Under the pieces are notes generated by a model. That model made no database searches and was not told where the DNA came from. It saw only the letters and a program-made list of their open reading frames with translations. A stretch of DNA of 64,000 nt, taken from Mesobacillus sp. AQ2 (GTDB lineage Bacteria; Bacillota; Bacilli; Bacillales; Cytobacillaceae). The translations under genes and the position numbers were made by a program. This document shows positions 25,853 through 33,687 of this stretch, one piece after another. Position 1 is the first letter of the stretch; every line of letters starts with the position of its first letter. The stretch covers positions 3,973,501-4,037,500 of the forward strand of contig NZ_CP126080.1 in NCBI RefSeq assembly GCF_030122805.1, in the 5' to 3' direction.

Positions 25853-27259
25853 TTAGCGAAAAGGGAGCTCAATCACAAACCTGGTCCCTTTTCCATGCTC
25901 GCTTTCCACAGAAATCTTCCCGGCATGCATCTGCACCAGCTGTTTGACGATGGACAAACCGAGACCGAATTCCCCAAACGGATTGCTCGTCCTCGAGATA
26001 TCGGCTTTGTAAAAACGATGCCAGATTTTTTCAATTTCGGCCGGTTCAATACCGATGCCAGTGTCCTCTATCTCAATCACCGTTGTGCTGCCTTTCATCC
26101 TGCCACGGAGCCAGACTGTTCCGTTATCCGTGAACTGGATGCTGTTTTTCGTAATATTGATCAAAATCTGGACGAGACGGTCATAATCAGCATGGACCAT
26201 CGCCGCTTCCTCTGCCTCGATCTCGATTCTATTATTGCGTTCCTCTGCCTGCAATCCGAGCTGATCCTGGATGATTTCGAGCACTTCGATCAGTTCAATA
26301 TCTTCTTTTACAAGCTGAACCTGGTTTGAACGGATCTTATCATAATCAAGATTCTCATTGACGAGTCTGATCAGCCGCTTCGTTTCCTGGCTGACCAGGT
26401 TGATTCCCCGCTCTTTTTCCGCCTCGGGAATCATATTATTCCTCAGGCCTTCGATGATCCCGCTGATGGTCGTGAGCGGCGTCCTCAATTCATGTGACAC
26501 ATCGGACATAAACTGGCGCCGCCGGTTCTCCAGGTTCTCGATTTCGGATTTTGATTCATTCAGCCTGTCGACCATGCCGTTAAAATCATTTGCCAACTCG
26601 CCAATCTCATCAAAATCCGAACTTGGTACTTTTACAGTATAGTCCCCAGCTGAGACGGCCGATGTTGCTTCCTGGAGCTTTTTGATCCTGTTGACGTGAA
26701 TTCGCGATAACACCCAGCTCAGCAAAAACGAAACGCCAAGGCCAATCAGCATCGTATAAAACAAATACTTATTGATTTCGGTAATCATTTCCCGTGTCCC
26801 GCTGATTGGAGAGGTAAGGAGAATGCCGCCAACGAAATTCCCGCGGTCCAAATATGGCAAAACAACCAAGGTCACAGCACGGTCATACCTTTCAAGGTCA
26901 TAATTTTTCACAATCGGTTTTCCGTTTGTAAGCTGGCTCCACTCTTTTTCCGATAATTCAATCGCCGGCCCTCTCCACCGGATGGGATTCAGCAGCTGGA
27001 TATTTTCATCAAACACACTGAATTGGATATCACGTCCAAACAGGACGCGGGCATACTGGTTGATCACCTGGTCCGGCTGTTCCCTACCCCGGTCGAGATC
27101 CCGCAGGATATTCTCACCATAGGAAACCAGCTCCTCCGTCTTGTTTTTATAGACCAGTGTTTCAACATATTGTGTGAAAACAAGACTAAGGATGAGGAAA
27201 GCGACAATGATAATGCTGATATGGCTGAGGAATTGCTGGTAGATATACTTAACCTTCAT
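25853..27259 (-). CDS. sensor histidine kinase
   Basis: A 468-residue membrane kinase with TM1 (about residues 12-30), an extracytoplasmic domain of about 120 residues, TM2, HAMP, HisKA (SDVSHELRTPLTTISG, phospho-His near residue 250) and HATPase_c (N-box ILINITKNSIQF, G-boxes DTGIGI and GLGLSIVK). The start overlaps the response-regulator stop. ATG 27259 (MKVKYIYQQF) gives a clean N-terminus; 27265 is possible. The signal is unknown. It pairs with the regulator at 27249-27947. Confidence 0.92.
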   Translation of the reverse strand: MKVKYIYQQFLSHISIIIVAFLILSLVFTQYVETLVYKNKTEELVSYGENILRDLDRGREQPDQVINQYARVLFGRDIQFSVFDENIQLLNPIRWRGPAIELSEKEWSQLTNGKPIVKNYDLERYDRAVTLVVLPYLDRGNFVGGILLTSPISGTREMITEINKYLFYTMLIGLGVSFLLSWVLSRIHVNRIKKLQEATSAVSAGDYTVKVPSSDFDEIGELANDFNGMVDRLNESKSEIENLENRRRQFMSDVSHELRTPLTTISGIIEGLRNNMIPEAEKERGINLVSQETKRLIRLVNENLDYDKIRSNQVQLVKEDIELIEVLEIIQDQLGLQAEERNNRIEIEAEEAAMVHADYDRLVQILINITKNSIQFTDNGTVWLRGRMKGSTTVIEIEDTGIGIEPAEIEKIWHRFYKADISRTSNPFGEFGLGLSIVKQLVQMHAGKISVESEHGKGTRFVIELPFR

Positions 27260-27947
27260 GCCCATCAACACATTCGTCGAATTTATAGCCGACTCCCCAT
27301 ACAGTGTGGAAGAATGGCTGTTCAGCTGTGCCAAGCTTCTTCCTTAAACGCTTGATATGGACATCGACCGTACGCTCATCTCCGTAAAACTGATAACCCC
27401 AGACACGCTCGAGAAGCTGTTCCCTCGTAAACACCTGACGCGGATGCTGGGCGAAAAGCAGGAGCAGGTCAAACTCTTTTGGTGTCAAATTCGTCACTGG
27501 CTTGCCGTCCAGGCTCACCTCACGTGTTTCTTTGTTGATTTTCAGCCGGCTTGTCCCGACATCGCTGTTCTCGTCAGGCTTCTGTTTTTGGTAACGGCGT
27601 GCCACAGCCTTGATCCTCGCCATCAAAGCCAGCGGACTGAACGGCTTCGTCACATAATCATCCGCCCCCATTTCAAGCCCAAGAACCTGGTCCGACTCAC
27701 TGTCCTTTGCCGTCAGCATGATAATGGGAATATCACTGCCCTCCTGCCTGATCTTCCTGCATAAGGTGACACCATCCATCCCCGGCAGCATCCAGTCGAC
27801 AATCATTAAATCCCAATCCTCATTTTTATAAGCCTCATAACCCTCTAGGCCATCATTCACAAACCTGCCTTCAATGCCCTCTTTCGAAAAAAACATCTCA
27901 ATCATCGCGCACACACTCTCATTATCCTCAATCACTAATATTTTCAC
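27249..27947 (-). CDS. OmpR-family response regulator
   Basis: A 232-residue regulator. The receiver domain has acidic residues E7/D8, phospho-acceptor D51 in MIVDWMLPG, and K101-type lysine in VTKPFSP. The C-terminal winged helix contains LTPKEFDLLLLFAQHPRQVFTREQLLERVWG. The start is GTG 27947, with GAGGGGA 7 bases upstream; upstream in-frame ATGs lack a ribosome site. It is the first gene of a regulator-kinase operon with an 11-base overlap. Confidence 0.95.
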   Translation of the reverse strand: MKILVIEDNESVCAMIEMFFSKEGIEGRFVNDGLEGYEAYKNEDWDLMIVDWMLPGMDGVTLCRKIRQEGSDIPIIMLTAKDSESDQVLGLEMGADDYVTKPFSPLALMARIKAVARRYQKQKPDENSDVGTSRLKINKETREVSLDGKPVTNLTPKEFDLLLLFAQHPRQVFTREQLLERVWGYQFYGDERTVDVHIKRLRKKLGTAEQPFFHTVWGVGYKFDECVDGHEG

Positions 27948-28094
27948 GGCAATCCCCTCTATCACGAAATCTGTTATCTCTAAATTATAGCGCAACAGGA
28001 ACATAATCAACTGATTAGGGTAATGTTACAGATTATTTAATGGATTGGACATAGTTTGTTCATGATTAAAAGGGACAGTTACCTCTTTTTCCTA

Positions 28095-28530
28095 GCCACT
28101 TTAAAAATTAGGGTTCCTATAAGCTGTATTGATGCCACGACCCTACTATATTCTTACAAATCACAGCTCCAATACGCCCTATTGGTGACAAGATTCTCCT
28201 ATATTGTTACAAATCAAAGTCCCAATACACTCTATTGGCGTCACAGTTCTCCTATATTCTTACAAATCAAGGCCTCAATACGCTCTATTGGTGACACAAT
28301 TCTCCTATATTCTTACAAATCAAGGCCCCAATACGCTCTATTGGTGACACGATTCTCCTATATTCTTACAAATCAAGGCCCCAATACGCTCTATTGGTAG
28401 CCCAATTCTCCTATATTCTTACAAATCAAGGTCCCAATAGGCTCTATAGGTGACCCAGTTCTCCTATATTCTTACAAATCAAGGCTCCAATAACCTCTAT
28501 TGGTGACAACTATTATATTCTTACAAACAA
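28095..28530. repeat. array C: about 7-8 units of a 53-bp hairpin repeat
   Basis: Units such as CTCCTATATTCTTACAAATC followed by AAGGCCCCAATACGCTCTAT and TGGTGACA recur every 53 bp. The inverted repeat CCAATA-CGCTC-TATTGG gives a tight hairpin. The terminal copies are degenerate. An open frame spans part of it, but 53 is not a multiple of three, so the repeats change frame and coding is unlikely. The array lies between the response-regulator promoter and the 3' end of the MBL-rhodanese gene. Confidence 0.93.
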
Positions 28531-28577
28531 GGGAGCTTTGCTTTTTCAAATTCACATGCATCAGCACTAACTCTTGT

Positions 28578-28612
28578 AAAAAAAAGAAGCCAGCTCACAG
28601 AATGAGCTGGCT
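28578..28612 (-). terminator. terminator of the CstB-like gene
   Basis: AGCCAGCTCA and TGAGCTGGCT are perfect 10-base arms; on the - strand they run into TTCTTTTTTTTT. Confidence 0.88.
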
Positions 28613-28618
28613 CTGGTA

Positions 28619-30004
28619 TTAATTTTTTTTAACAGGCAATCCTTCTTGTTCCCATGCGGAGAAGCCGCCTTCGAGGTTTAATACATCCTTGAAGCCATTT
28701 TTCAGCAGCAGGCTTGTTCCGATGGCAGAGCGTGCTCCTGATTGGCAATGGGCGATGATTTTCTTGTCTTTTGGCACTTCGTCAATCTTGTCGGTCAGGT
28801 TGCCGAGCATCATATGATGGGCACCGGGGATATGGCCGCTGTCCCATTCGCTCTGGTTGCGGACGTCGATGACAAAGTAGTTTTCGTCTTCCATTAGCTC
28901 TTTTGCCTCGCTGGCAGTTACAGACTTATATTCCTCGTGGCTTCCTCCGAGCTCTTCCGAATCAACATACCCGGTTACCTGGTCAAGACCGATTGATTGC
29001 AGGGATTTTTTCACATCAGGCAGTTTTTCCGGTTCTGCGATCAATACGATGTCCTGGTCATAGCTTAATAGCCATCCTGCCCAGTTTGCGAAGGATTTAT
29101 TGTATGGAATGTTGATCGTTCCTTCTGCATGCCCCGCGGCATAGTCACTTGCCTGCCGGGTATCTACGACTGCAGCATTCCCTGTGTCGGACAATGACAC
29201 TTCAGGGGTTTCCTCGCGTCTGAGCAATTCAGGGCCTTCCTTGTTCAGCTTTTTCATCTGAGCGAAGTATTTCGGAGGCTCTGGTTGTCCGGCTAGCAGC
29301 TCCTGAACAAATTGGTCCTCTTCTTTGATCTGGAAAGCCCAGTTGAATTTTTTTTCATAGCCTAATGTCGACATTGGCACCGCGCCTAGGGATTTTCCAC
29401 AGGCGCTTCCTGCTCCGTGTGCTGGCCATATTTGCAGGAAGTCAGACAGGTTTTCCACTTTGCGGAGCGATTCGTACATCTGGCGGGCGCCTGCTTCCGA
29501 TGTATCCTTGATGCCAGCTGCTTTTTCGAGAAGGTCAGGACGGCCGACATCGCCTACAAACAGGAAGTCGCCCGTAAAGATGCCCATTGGTTCATTGGCA
29601 CCGCCGCCCTTATCCGTCAGCAGGAATGAGATGCTTTCCGGCGTATGTCCTGGCGTGTGGATCACTTCAAAATAAATATTCCCAATATTGAAAGTCGAGC
29701 CCTCAGTCAGCAATTCATGCTCATACTGGTCGACATATTGATATTTCCAGTCCTTATCCCCTTCATCTGATACATACAGCTTGGCGCCATGGTGGTGAGC
29801 AAGTTCCCTTGCTCCTGACAGATAATCCGCATGAATATGGGTTTCGGTTGCGGCTGAAATATTGAATCCTTCTTTTTTTGCGATATCCAGATAAGGCTGG
29901 ATATTCCTTGCCGGGTCGATGACAAGCGCCTCGCCCGTCCTCTGGCAGCCGATCAAGTACGACATATGTGCTAGCTGGTCATCAAAAAATGATTTGAAAT
30001 ACAT
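28619..30004 (-). CDS. CstB-like persulfide dioxygenase: metallo-beta-lactamase fold plus two rhodanese domains
   Basis: A 461-residue protein. The MBL domain (1-240) has metal motif THIHADYLSG (55-64), HTPGHTPES and FTGDFLF. A first rhodanese domain lacks the catalytic Cys (VLIAEPEKL at the loop). A second has an intact loop AHCQSGARS. This order and the pseudo-rhodanese match S. aureus CstB, which oxidises low-molecular-weight persulfides to thiosulfate. It lies about 20 kb from the other cst-like genes (48816-52264). GAAGGAGGAATTC precedes ATG 30004. Confidence 0.88.
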   Translation of the reverse strand: MYFKSFFDDQLAHMSYLIGCQRTGEALVIDPARNIQPYLDIAKKEGFNISAATETHIHADYLSGARELAHHHGAKLYVSDEGDKDWKYQYVDQYEHELLTEGSTFNIGNIYFEVIHTPGHTPESISFLLTDKGGGANEPMGIFTGDFLFVGDVGRPDLLEKAAGIKDTSEAGARQMYESLRKVENLSDFLQIWPAHGAGSACGKSLGAVPMSTLGYEKKFNWAFQIKEEDQFVQELLAGQPEPPKYFAQMKKLNKEGPELLRREETPEVSLSDTGNAAVVDTRQASDYAAGHAEGTINIPYNKSFANWAGWLLSYDQDIVLIAEPEKLPDVKKSLQSIGLDQVTGYVDSEELGGSHEEYKSVTASEAKELMEDENYFVIDVRNQSEWDSGHIPGAHHMMLGNLTDKIDEVPKDKKIIAHCQSGARSAIGTSLLLKNGFKDVLNLEGGFSAWEQEGLPVKKN

Positions 30005-30159
30005 ATGAATTCCTCCTTCATTTTTAATAGGTTTATGAAGAGTTCATTCTTTTATACCCCACACCATATTTTTTAAAAGTAAAAAACCCCGGTGCCGGGT
30101 GCTGCTCTAATTCCAAAATATACCTACACAAGTATTTTACTCTATTAAAATTTCTACTT

Positions 30160-30197
30160 CAAATAAAAAGAACCTGCTCCAAAGCCGGAAGCAGGTC
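30160..30197 (-). terminator. terminator of the MFS gene
   Basis: On the - strand, ACCTGCTTCCGGCTTTGGAG closing with CAGGT, then TCTTTTTATTT. Confidence 0.75.
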
Positions 30198-31384
30198 TAG
30201 GTTCTTGGGGTCTTTTTCATCATTAAAATATAGAGAAGAATTGAAGCAAAAACGGAAATGGCGGAAGCAATGTAGATGCTTCCATATCCAAGCCAGTGGC
30301 CAATCTGGCCGAAAGCCATCGCCCCGACTCCAACACCTAAATCGAAAAAGGAGAAGAAAGTGGCATTCGCCATCCCTTTCCTGTTCATCGGAGCATCCTG
30401 GACAGCCCAAGCCTGTAATGCGGGCTGGACGGAGCCAAAACCGAATCCATACAGGCCGGCTGCAATGAACATCACAAGGCTGTTAGGCAGCCACGCCAAA
30501 AGGATCATAGCGATCATGATTAAAAATGTTCCTGGCAGGAAGACAGCACCATGTCCTTTTTTATCATAAAGTTGGCCTGCGAATGACCTGGAGAGCATCA
30601 GCGTCAACGCAAAAATAAAAAAGTACCACTCGATCCCTGCGATTCCCTTCTGCGCTGAGTAGAGCGGCAGGAATGAAGCGATTCCTCCAAAGGTGATCGT
30701 AATGAACAATAATAGCAAGGACGGCTGCAGGGCAGATCTTTCATATACATCCCACCTTCGCTTCACTGTTTTCTCTTCGGACTGTTCCACCTTTTTATAG
30801 GTGATACGTGATGCAAGGAGAAATGCAGCAATGCCCAGAGCGGCACTGATTAGAAATAATTGTTTGAAGGTAATGGCAGCAGCCAAAGCAAGTCCAAGCG
30901 TAGGTCCCATCGCGAGAGCAACGTTTCCGGAGAGCCCGAAGTATCCCATTCCTTCTCCCCTGCGCCTCGGCGGGATTAAATCCGTTGCGATCGTGCCAGA
31001 TGCTGTTGTCGAAAATCCCCAGCCAACCCCCTGGATAATTCGCATTAGAAACAAGAAGGCAATTCCAGATGCGAATCCAAATGAACCTACTGAGAACACA
31101 AAGATTGCCAGACCTGTGAGGTAAATGAAGCCTCTCCCTTTCGTTTCCAGCATCCGGCCGGCGAATGGGCGCACGAGCAATGCCGAAAAGGTGAAAATTC
31201 CTACGACAAAACCGATCAATTGGTCATTTCCGCCCAAATGCTCCACGAATAGCGGGATGGTAGGCAAGGTCATTTGAAACCCGAGGAATATGAAGAAATT
31301 CGCCAGGAATATAAACAGGAAATCCTTGCTCCAAATTTTCTCAGTGCCCTGATTTTGCTGAGCTTCTCTTGCTGATTGATCCAT
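30197..31384 (-). CDS. major facilitator superfamily transporter
   Basis: A 395-residue MFS permease with 12 predicted helices. The helix 2-3 signature is GIFTFSALLVRPFAGRMLETKGRG, repeated in the second half as ALTLMLSRSFAGQLYDKKGHG. It is probably a drug or metabolite exporter; the substrate is unknown. ATG 31384 follows AAAGGAAG; the apparent upstream extension lacks a ribosome site. Divergent from doxX paralogue 2. Confidence 0.88.
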   Translation of the reverse strand: MDQSAREAQQNQGTEKIWSKDFLFIFLANFFIFLGFQMTLPTIPLFVEHLGGNDQLIGFVVGIFTFSALLVRPFAGRMLETKGRGFIYLTGLAIFVFSVGSFGFASGIAFLFLMRIIQGVGWGFSTTASGTIATDLIPPRRRGEGMGYFGLSGNVALAMGPTLGLALAAAITFKQLFLISAALGIAAFLLASRITYKKVEQSEEKTVKRRWDVYERSALQPSLLLLFITITFGGIASFLPLYSAQKGIAGIEWYFFIFALTLMLSRSFAGQLYDKKGHGAVFLPGTFLIMIAMILLAWLPNSLVMFIAAGLYGFGFGSVQPALQAWAVQDAPMNRKGMANATFFSFFDLGVGVGAMAFGQIGHWLGYGSIYIASAISVFASILLYILMMKKTPRT

Positions 31385-31483
31385 ATGCTTTCTTCCTTTC
31401 TGACTGAATTGAAAAGGCACTGTCGCCACCTTTCCTTTAAAAAAGGATCATGTTCAATATTCCGTCAATTTGTTGTTGCGTTT

Positions 31484-31501
31484 TTGTGAACAACTTCACA
31501 G
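31484..31501. promoter_or_regulatory. Rex-like (or ResD-like) box upstream of doxX paralogue 2
   Basis: TTGTGAACAACTTCACAG matches the Rex consensus TTGTGAA-N4-TTCACAA except for the last base. ResD half-sites (TTTGTGAA) are also satisfied. A weaker version, TTGTGAACAGCGTTCTC, lies at 32194-32210 before doxX paralogue 3. Confidence 0.55.
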
Positions 31502-31536
31502 ATAACTCATTTTTATTTCGGATTTTGATATATTGT

Positions 31537-31547
31537 AAGTGTAATCA
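31537..31547 (+). promoter_or_regulatory. conserved GTGTAATCA motif (doxX paralogue 2)
   Basis: AAGTGTAATCA lies 33 bases before the start codon, in the same position class as the copies at 14081, 16237 and 32246. Confidence 0.45.
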
Positions 31548-31580
31548 ATAATTACTAATTTTTGAAGGGAAGCGATTTAG

Positions 31581-32096
31581 ATGTTAGCGAAATGGTTAAG
31601 AGAAAACAATGTTGCTGCTGGCCTGTTGACTGTCATCAGGGTATGGCTCGGATATAACTGGATGACTGCTGGATGGGGTAAATTGACTGGTGAAGGATTC
31701 GATGCTACCGGATATCTGAAAAATGCAGTTGCCAATCCAGTGAAAGGCCCGGATGGACACATGGTTTATGGATGGTATGTGAATTTCCTTGAAAACTTCG
31801 CGATTCCAAACGTCGACCTATTCAACTTCATCGTGCCGCTTGGTGAATTCCTTATCGGTCTTGGATTGATCCTAGGTTGTTTGACAACTGCTGCGATGTT
31901 CTTCGGACTTGTGATGAACTTCAGTTTCTTCCTTGCCGGCACTGTATCTCATAACCCAACTGACATCTTCTTCGGCTTCATCATTCTGTTCGCTGGCTAC
32001 AATGCTGGCAAATACGGTTTAGACCGCTGGGTAGTTCCTTTCATCCGCAAGACTGTTTTAAAGAGAGAACCGGAAGCCGCACATAAAACCGTTTAA
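31581..32096 (+). CDS. DoxX-family membrane protein, paralogue 2
   Basis: A 171-residue four-helix protein differing from paralogue 1 (14122-14637) at only about 14 positions by eye, including the loop NPVKGPDGHMVYGWYV and HNPTDIFFG. GAAGGGAAGCG precedes ATG and is conserved among all three copies. A terminator separates it from paralogue 3, so the two are separate transcripts despite being adjacent. Unlike paralogue 1, no CstR-type palindrome lies upstream; a Rex-like box does. Confidence 0.88.
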   Translation: MLAKWLRENNVAAGLLTVIRVWLGYNWMTAGWGKLTGEGFDATGYLKNAVANPVKGPDGHMVYGWYVNFLENFAIPNVDLFNFIVPLGEFLIGLGLILGCLTTAAMFFGLVMNFSFFLAGTVSHNPTDIFFGFIILFAGYNAGKYGLDRWVVPFIRKTVLKREPEAAHKTV

Positions 32097-32109
32097 CATT
32101 AAAGACCTT

Positions 32110-32139
32110 AAAGAGCCTGTTTTCTGCAGGCTCTTTTTC
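32110..32139 (+). terminator. terminator after doxX paralogue 2
   Basis: AAAGAGCCTG, 7-base loop, CAGGCTCTTTTTC. Confidence 0.88.
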
Positions 32140-32245
32140 ATTTCCTTGCAGATTATCGCTCGTTCAAATTCTTGACAATATGTTATTGCTATTTTGTGAA
32201 CAGCGTTCTCTGGCCCGCATCAAAAGGCCGAAAACCAATATATTG

Positions 32246-32256
32246 TAGTGTAATCA
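32246..32256 (+). promoter_or_regulatory. conserved GTGTAATCA motif (doxX paralogue 3)
   Basis: TAGTGTAATCA lies 33 bases before the start codon; fourth copy of the motif in the window. Confidence 0.45.
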
Positions 32257-32289
32257 AATAATCATTCATTTTGAAGGGATGCGATTCAT

Positions 32290-32790
32290 ATGTTCGCAAA
32301 ATGGTTAAGGGAAAACAATGTGGCAGCTGGCCTGCTGACATTCATTCGGATCTGGCTAGGCTATAACTGGATGACTGCCGGATGGGGAAAATTGACCGGA
32401 GAGGGATTTGATGCAACAGGGTATTTGACCAATGCCATTGCCAACCCTGTCAAAGGCCCTGATGGAATTGTTTATGGATGGTATGTATCTTTTCTGGAAA
32501 ATTTCGCACTTCCAAATATTGAGCTTTTCAACTTTATCGTTCCTGTCGGTGAATTCCTCGTTGGATTGGGACTCATTCTTGGCTGTCTGACAACAGCAGC
32601 AATGTTCTTCGGATTGATCATGAACTTCAGTTTCTTCCTTGCCGGAACCGTATCACATAACCCAACAGATATCTTCTTTGGCTTCATCCTCCTTTTCGCC
32701 GGATATAACGCAGGAAGATATGGGCTGGACCGCTGGGTGATCCCATTCATCCGAAAAACAATCCTTAGGAACAAAGCGGCAGCTAAATGA
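32290..32790 (+). CDS. DoxX-family membrane protein, paralogue 3
   Basis: A 166-residue four-helix protein and the most diverged of the three paralogues. It has GPDGIVYGWYVSF where the others have GPDGHMVYGWYVNF (one residue shorter), and a shorter, basic C-terminus (RNKAAAK). GAAGGGATGCG precedes ATG 32290. Tandem duplication with paralogue 2 is likely. A role in thiosulfate/sulfane or quinone chemistry is inferred from the DoxD relationship only. Confidence 0.87.
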   Translation: MFAKWLRENNVAAGLLTFIRIWLGYNWMTAGWGKLTGEGFDATGYLTNAIANPVKGPDGIVYGWYVSFLENFALPNIELFNFIVPVGEFLVGLGLILGCLTTAAMFFGLIMNFSFFLAGTVSHNPTDIFFGFILLFAGYNAGRYGLDRWVIPFIRKTILRNKAAAK

Positions 32791-32798
32791 ATTACGCT

Positions 32799-32827
32799 AG
32801 CCTCCTGAGTCAACTCAGGAGGCTTTT
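32799..32827 (+). terminator. terminator after doxX paralogue 3
   Basis: AGCCTCCTGAGT, two-base loop region, ACTCAGGAGGCT, then TTT. Confidence 0.82.
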
Positions 32828-32840
32828 GTCATATAGCCAT

Positions 32841-33209
32841 TTATATCGATTGAAGATCAGACACCGTTCGGTCATTTTGTTCATTACCGGTATTCAAGGT
32901 GGACTTTGGCTCAAAAAAGATGACATCTGCTTCCTCCTCGGCAATTGGAAGGTGCTCTACGCCTTTTGGCACAATGATAAATTCTCCCTCATTCAAATGC
33001 ACATCTTTATACCGAAACTTGAGCAAGAGCTTTCCTTTCATAACTAGGAACATCTCATCCTCATGTTCATGCATATGCCAGATGAATTCCCCCTTCAGCT
33101 TGGCGAATTTCACATGCATATCATTGATTTCCCCCGCTATTTTCGGGCTCCAATAGTCATTAAAAAGCGAAAACTTTTCACTGATATTAACCTTTTTCAG
33201 CTTAATCAC
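32841..33209 (-). CDS. small cupin-domain protein
   Basis: A 122-residue single-domain cupin with motif FIWHMHEHEDEMFLVMKGK and second motif EFIIVPKGVEHLPIAEE; the H, H, E and H residues are suited to one metal ion. Function unknown. It is translationally coupled to the upstream gene: its GTG start overlaps the TGA stop (GTGA at 33206-33209). A CTG nine bases later has the better ribosome-site spacing from AAAGGAG, so the exact start is unsure. Confidence 0.82.
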   Translation of the reverse strand: MIKLKKVNISEKFSLFNDYWSPKIAGEINDMHVKFAKLKGEFIWHMHEHEDEMFLVMKGKLLLKFRYKDVHLNEGEFIIVPKGVEHLPIAEEEADVIFFEPKSTLNTGNEQNDRTVSDLQSI

Positions 33210-33598
33210 TCCTTTTTAGATGTTGCATTCGGAAGAGTTTCAAATAGAAAATCCGTCTCTATCTCCCAAAATTTTGTTACCGTATTCCCGGTTGTTACTA
33301 TGTATCCTATTTGGACTTTTTCCGCTTCATTTTCAAAGCTCAGGATGCCATGGGGTAAAAAATCGTATGTAAAGCCAGCATTATAGTTGAATGAACGTTT
33401 GCCTTCATTGATTTTGGATACGATCTTTTCGATTTCACCCTTGTCCTCAATCACGTGAATGATGCCATCCATGTTACTGATTGTCAGCTTATCGTACGGT
33501 CCATTCACAATTTTGCAGTGATAAGCTCCATACACCGTTAAAGCAGTCATGAACACAATTAGCAACCCCAGTTTCAAAAGCAATCCGTTTTTAACCAT
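33206..33598 (-). CDS. membrane-anchored protein of unknown function
   Basis: A 130-residue protein with one N-terminal hydrophobic helix (about residues 7-25) and an extracytoplasmic domain of about 100 residues (NGPYDKLTISNMDGIIHVI, FEIETDFLFETLP-like end). I do not recognise a domain. GGAGGGGGA precedes ATG 33598. The first gene of a two-gene operon with the cupin. Confidence 0.7.
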   Translation of the reverse strand: MVKNGLLLKLGLLIVFMTALTVYGAYHCKIVNGPYDKLTISNMDGIIHVIEDKGEIEKIVSKINEGKRSFNYNAGFTYDFLPHGILSFENEAEKVQIGYIVTTGNTVTKFWEIETDFLFETLPNATSKKE

Positions 33599-33651
33599 AC
33601 ATCCCCCTCCCCGCCATTATACTACCATTTATTTCTTATTCCCGAATATAG

Positions 33652-33682
33652 TAAAAAGACCAATCCGATAACGAATTGGTCT
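33652..33682 (-). terminator. terminator of the DUF445 gene
   Basis: GACCAAT-CCG and CGA-ATTGGTC stem; on the - strand it is followed by TTTTTACT. Confidence 0.7.
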
Positions 33683-33687
33683 CAAGC

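Noticed and set aside
28056..28400. Open reading frame of 114 codons through array C
   Set aside because: It reads across a 53-bp tandem repeat in changing frames, has no ribosome site and low-complexity product; non-coding is far more likely.
30050..30070. CstR-type operator before the CstB-like gene (TATACC-CCACAC-CATATT)
   Set aside because: Only the left half-site is intact; the right half does not form the palindrome found at the three accepted sites.
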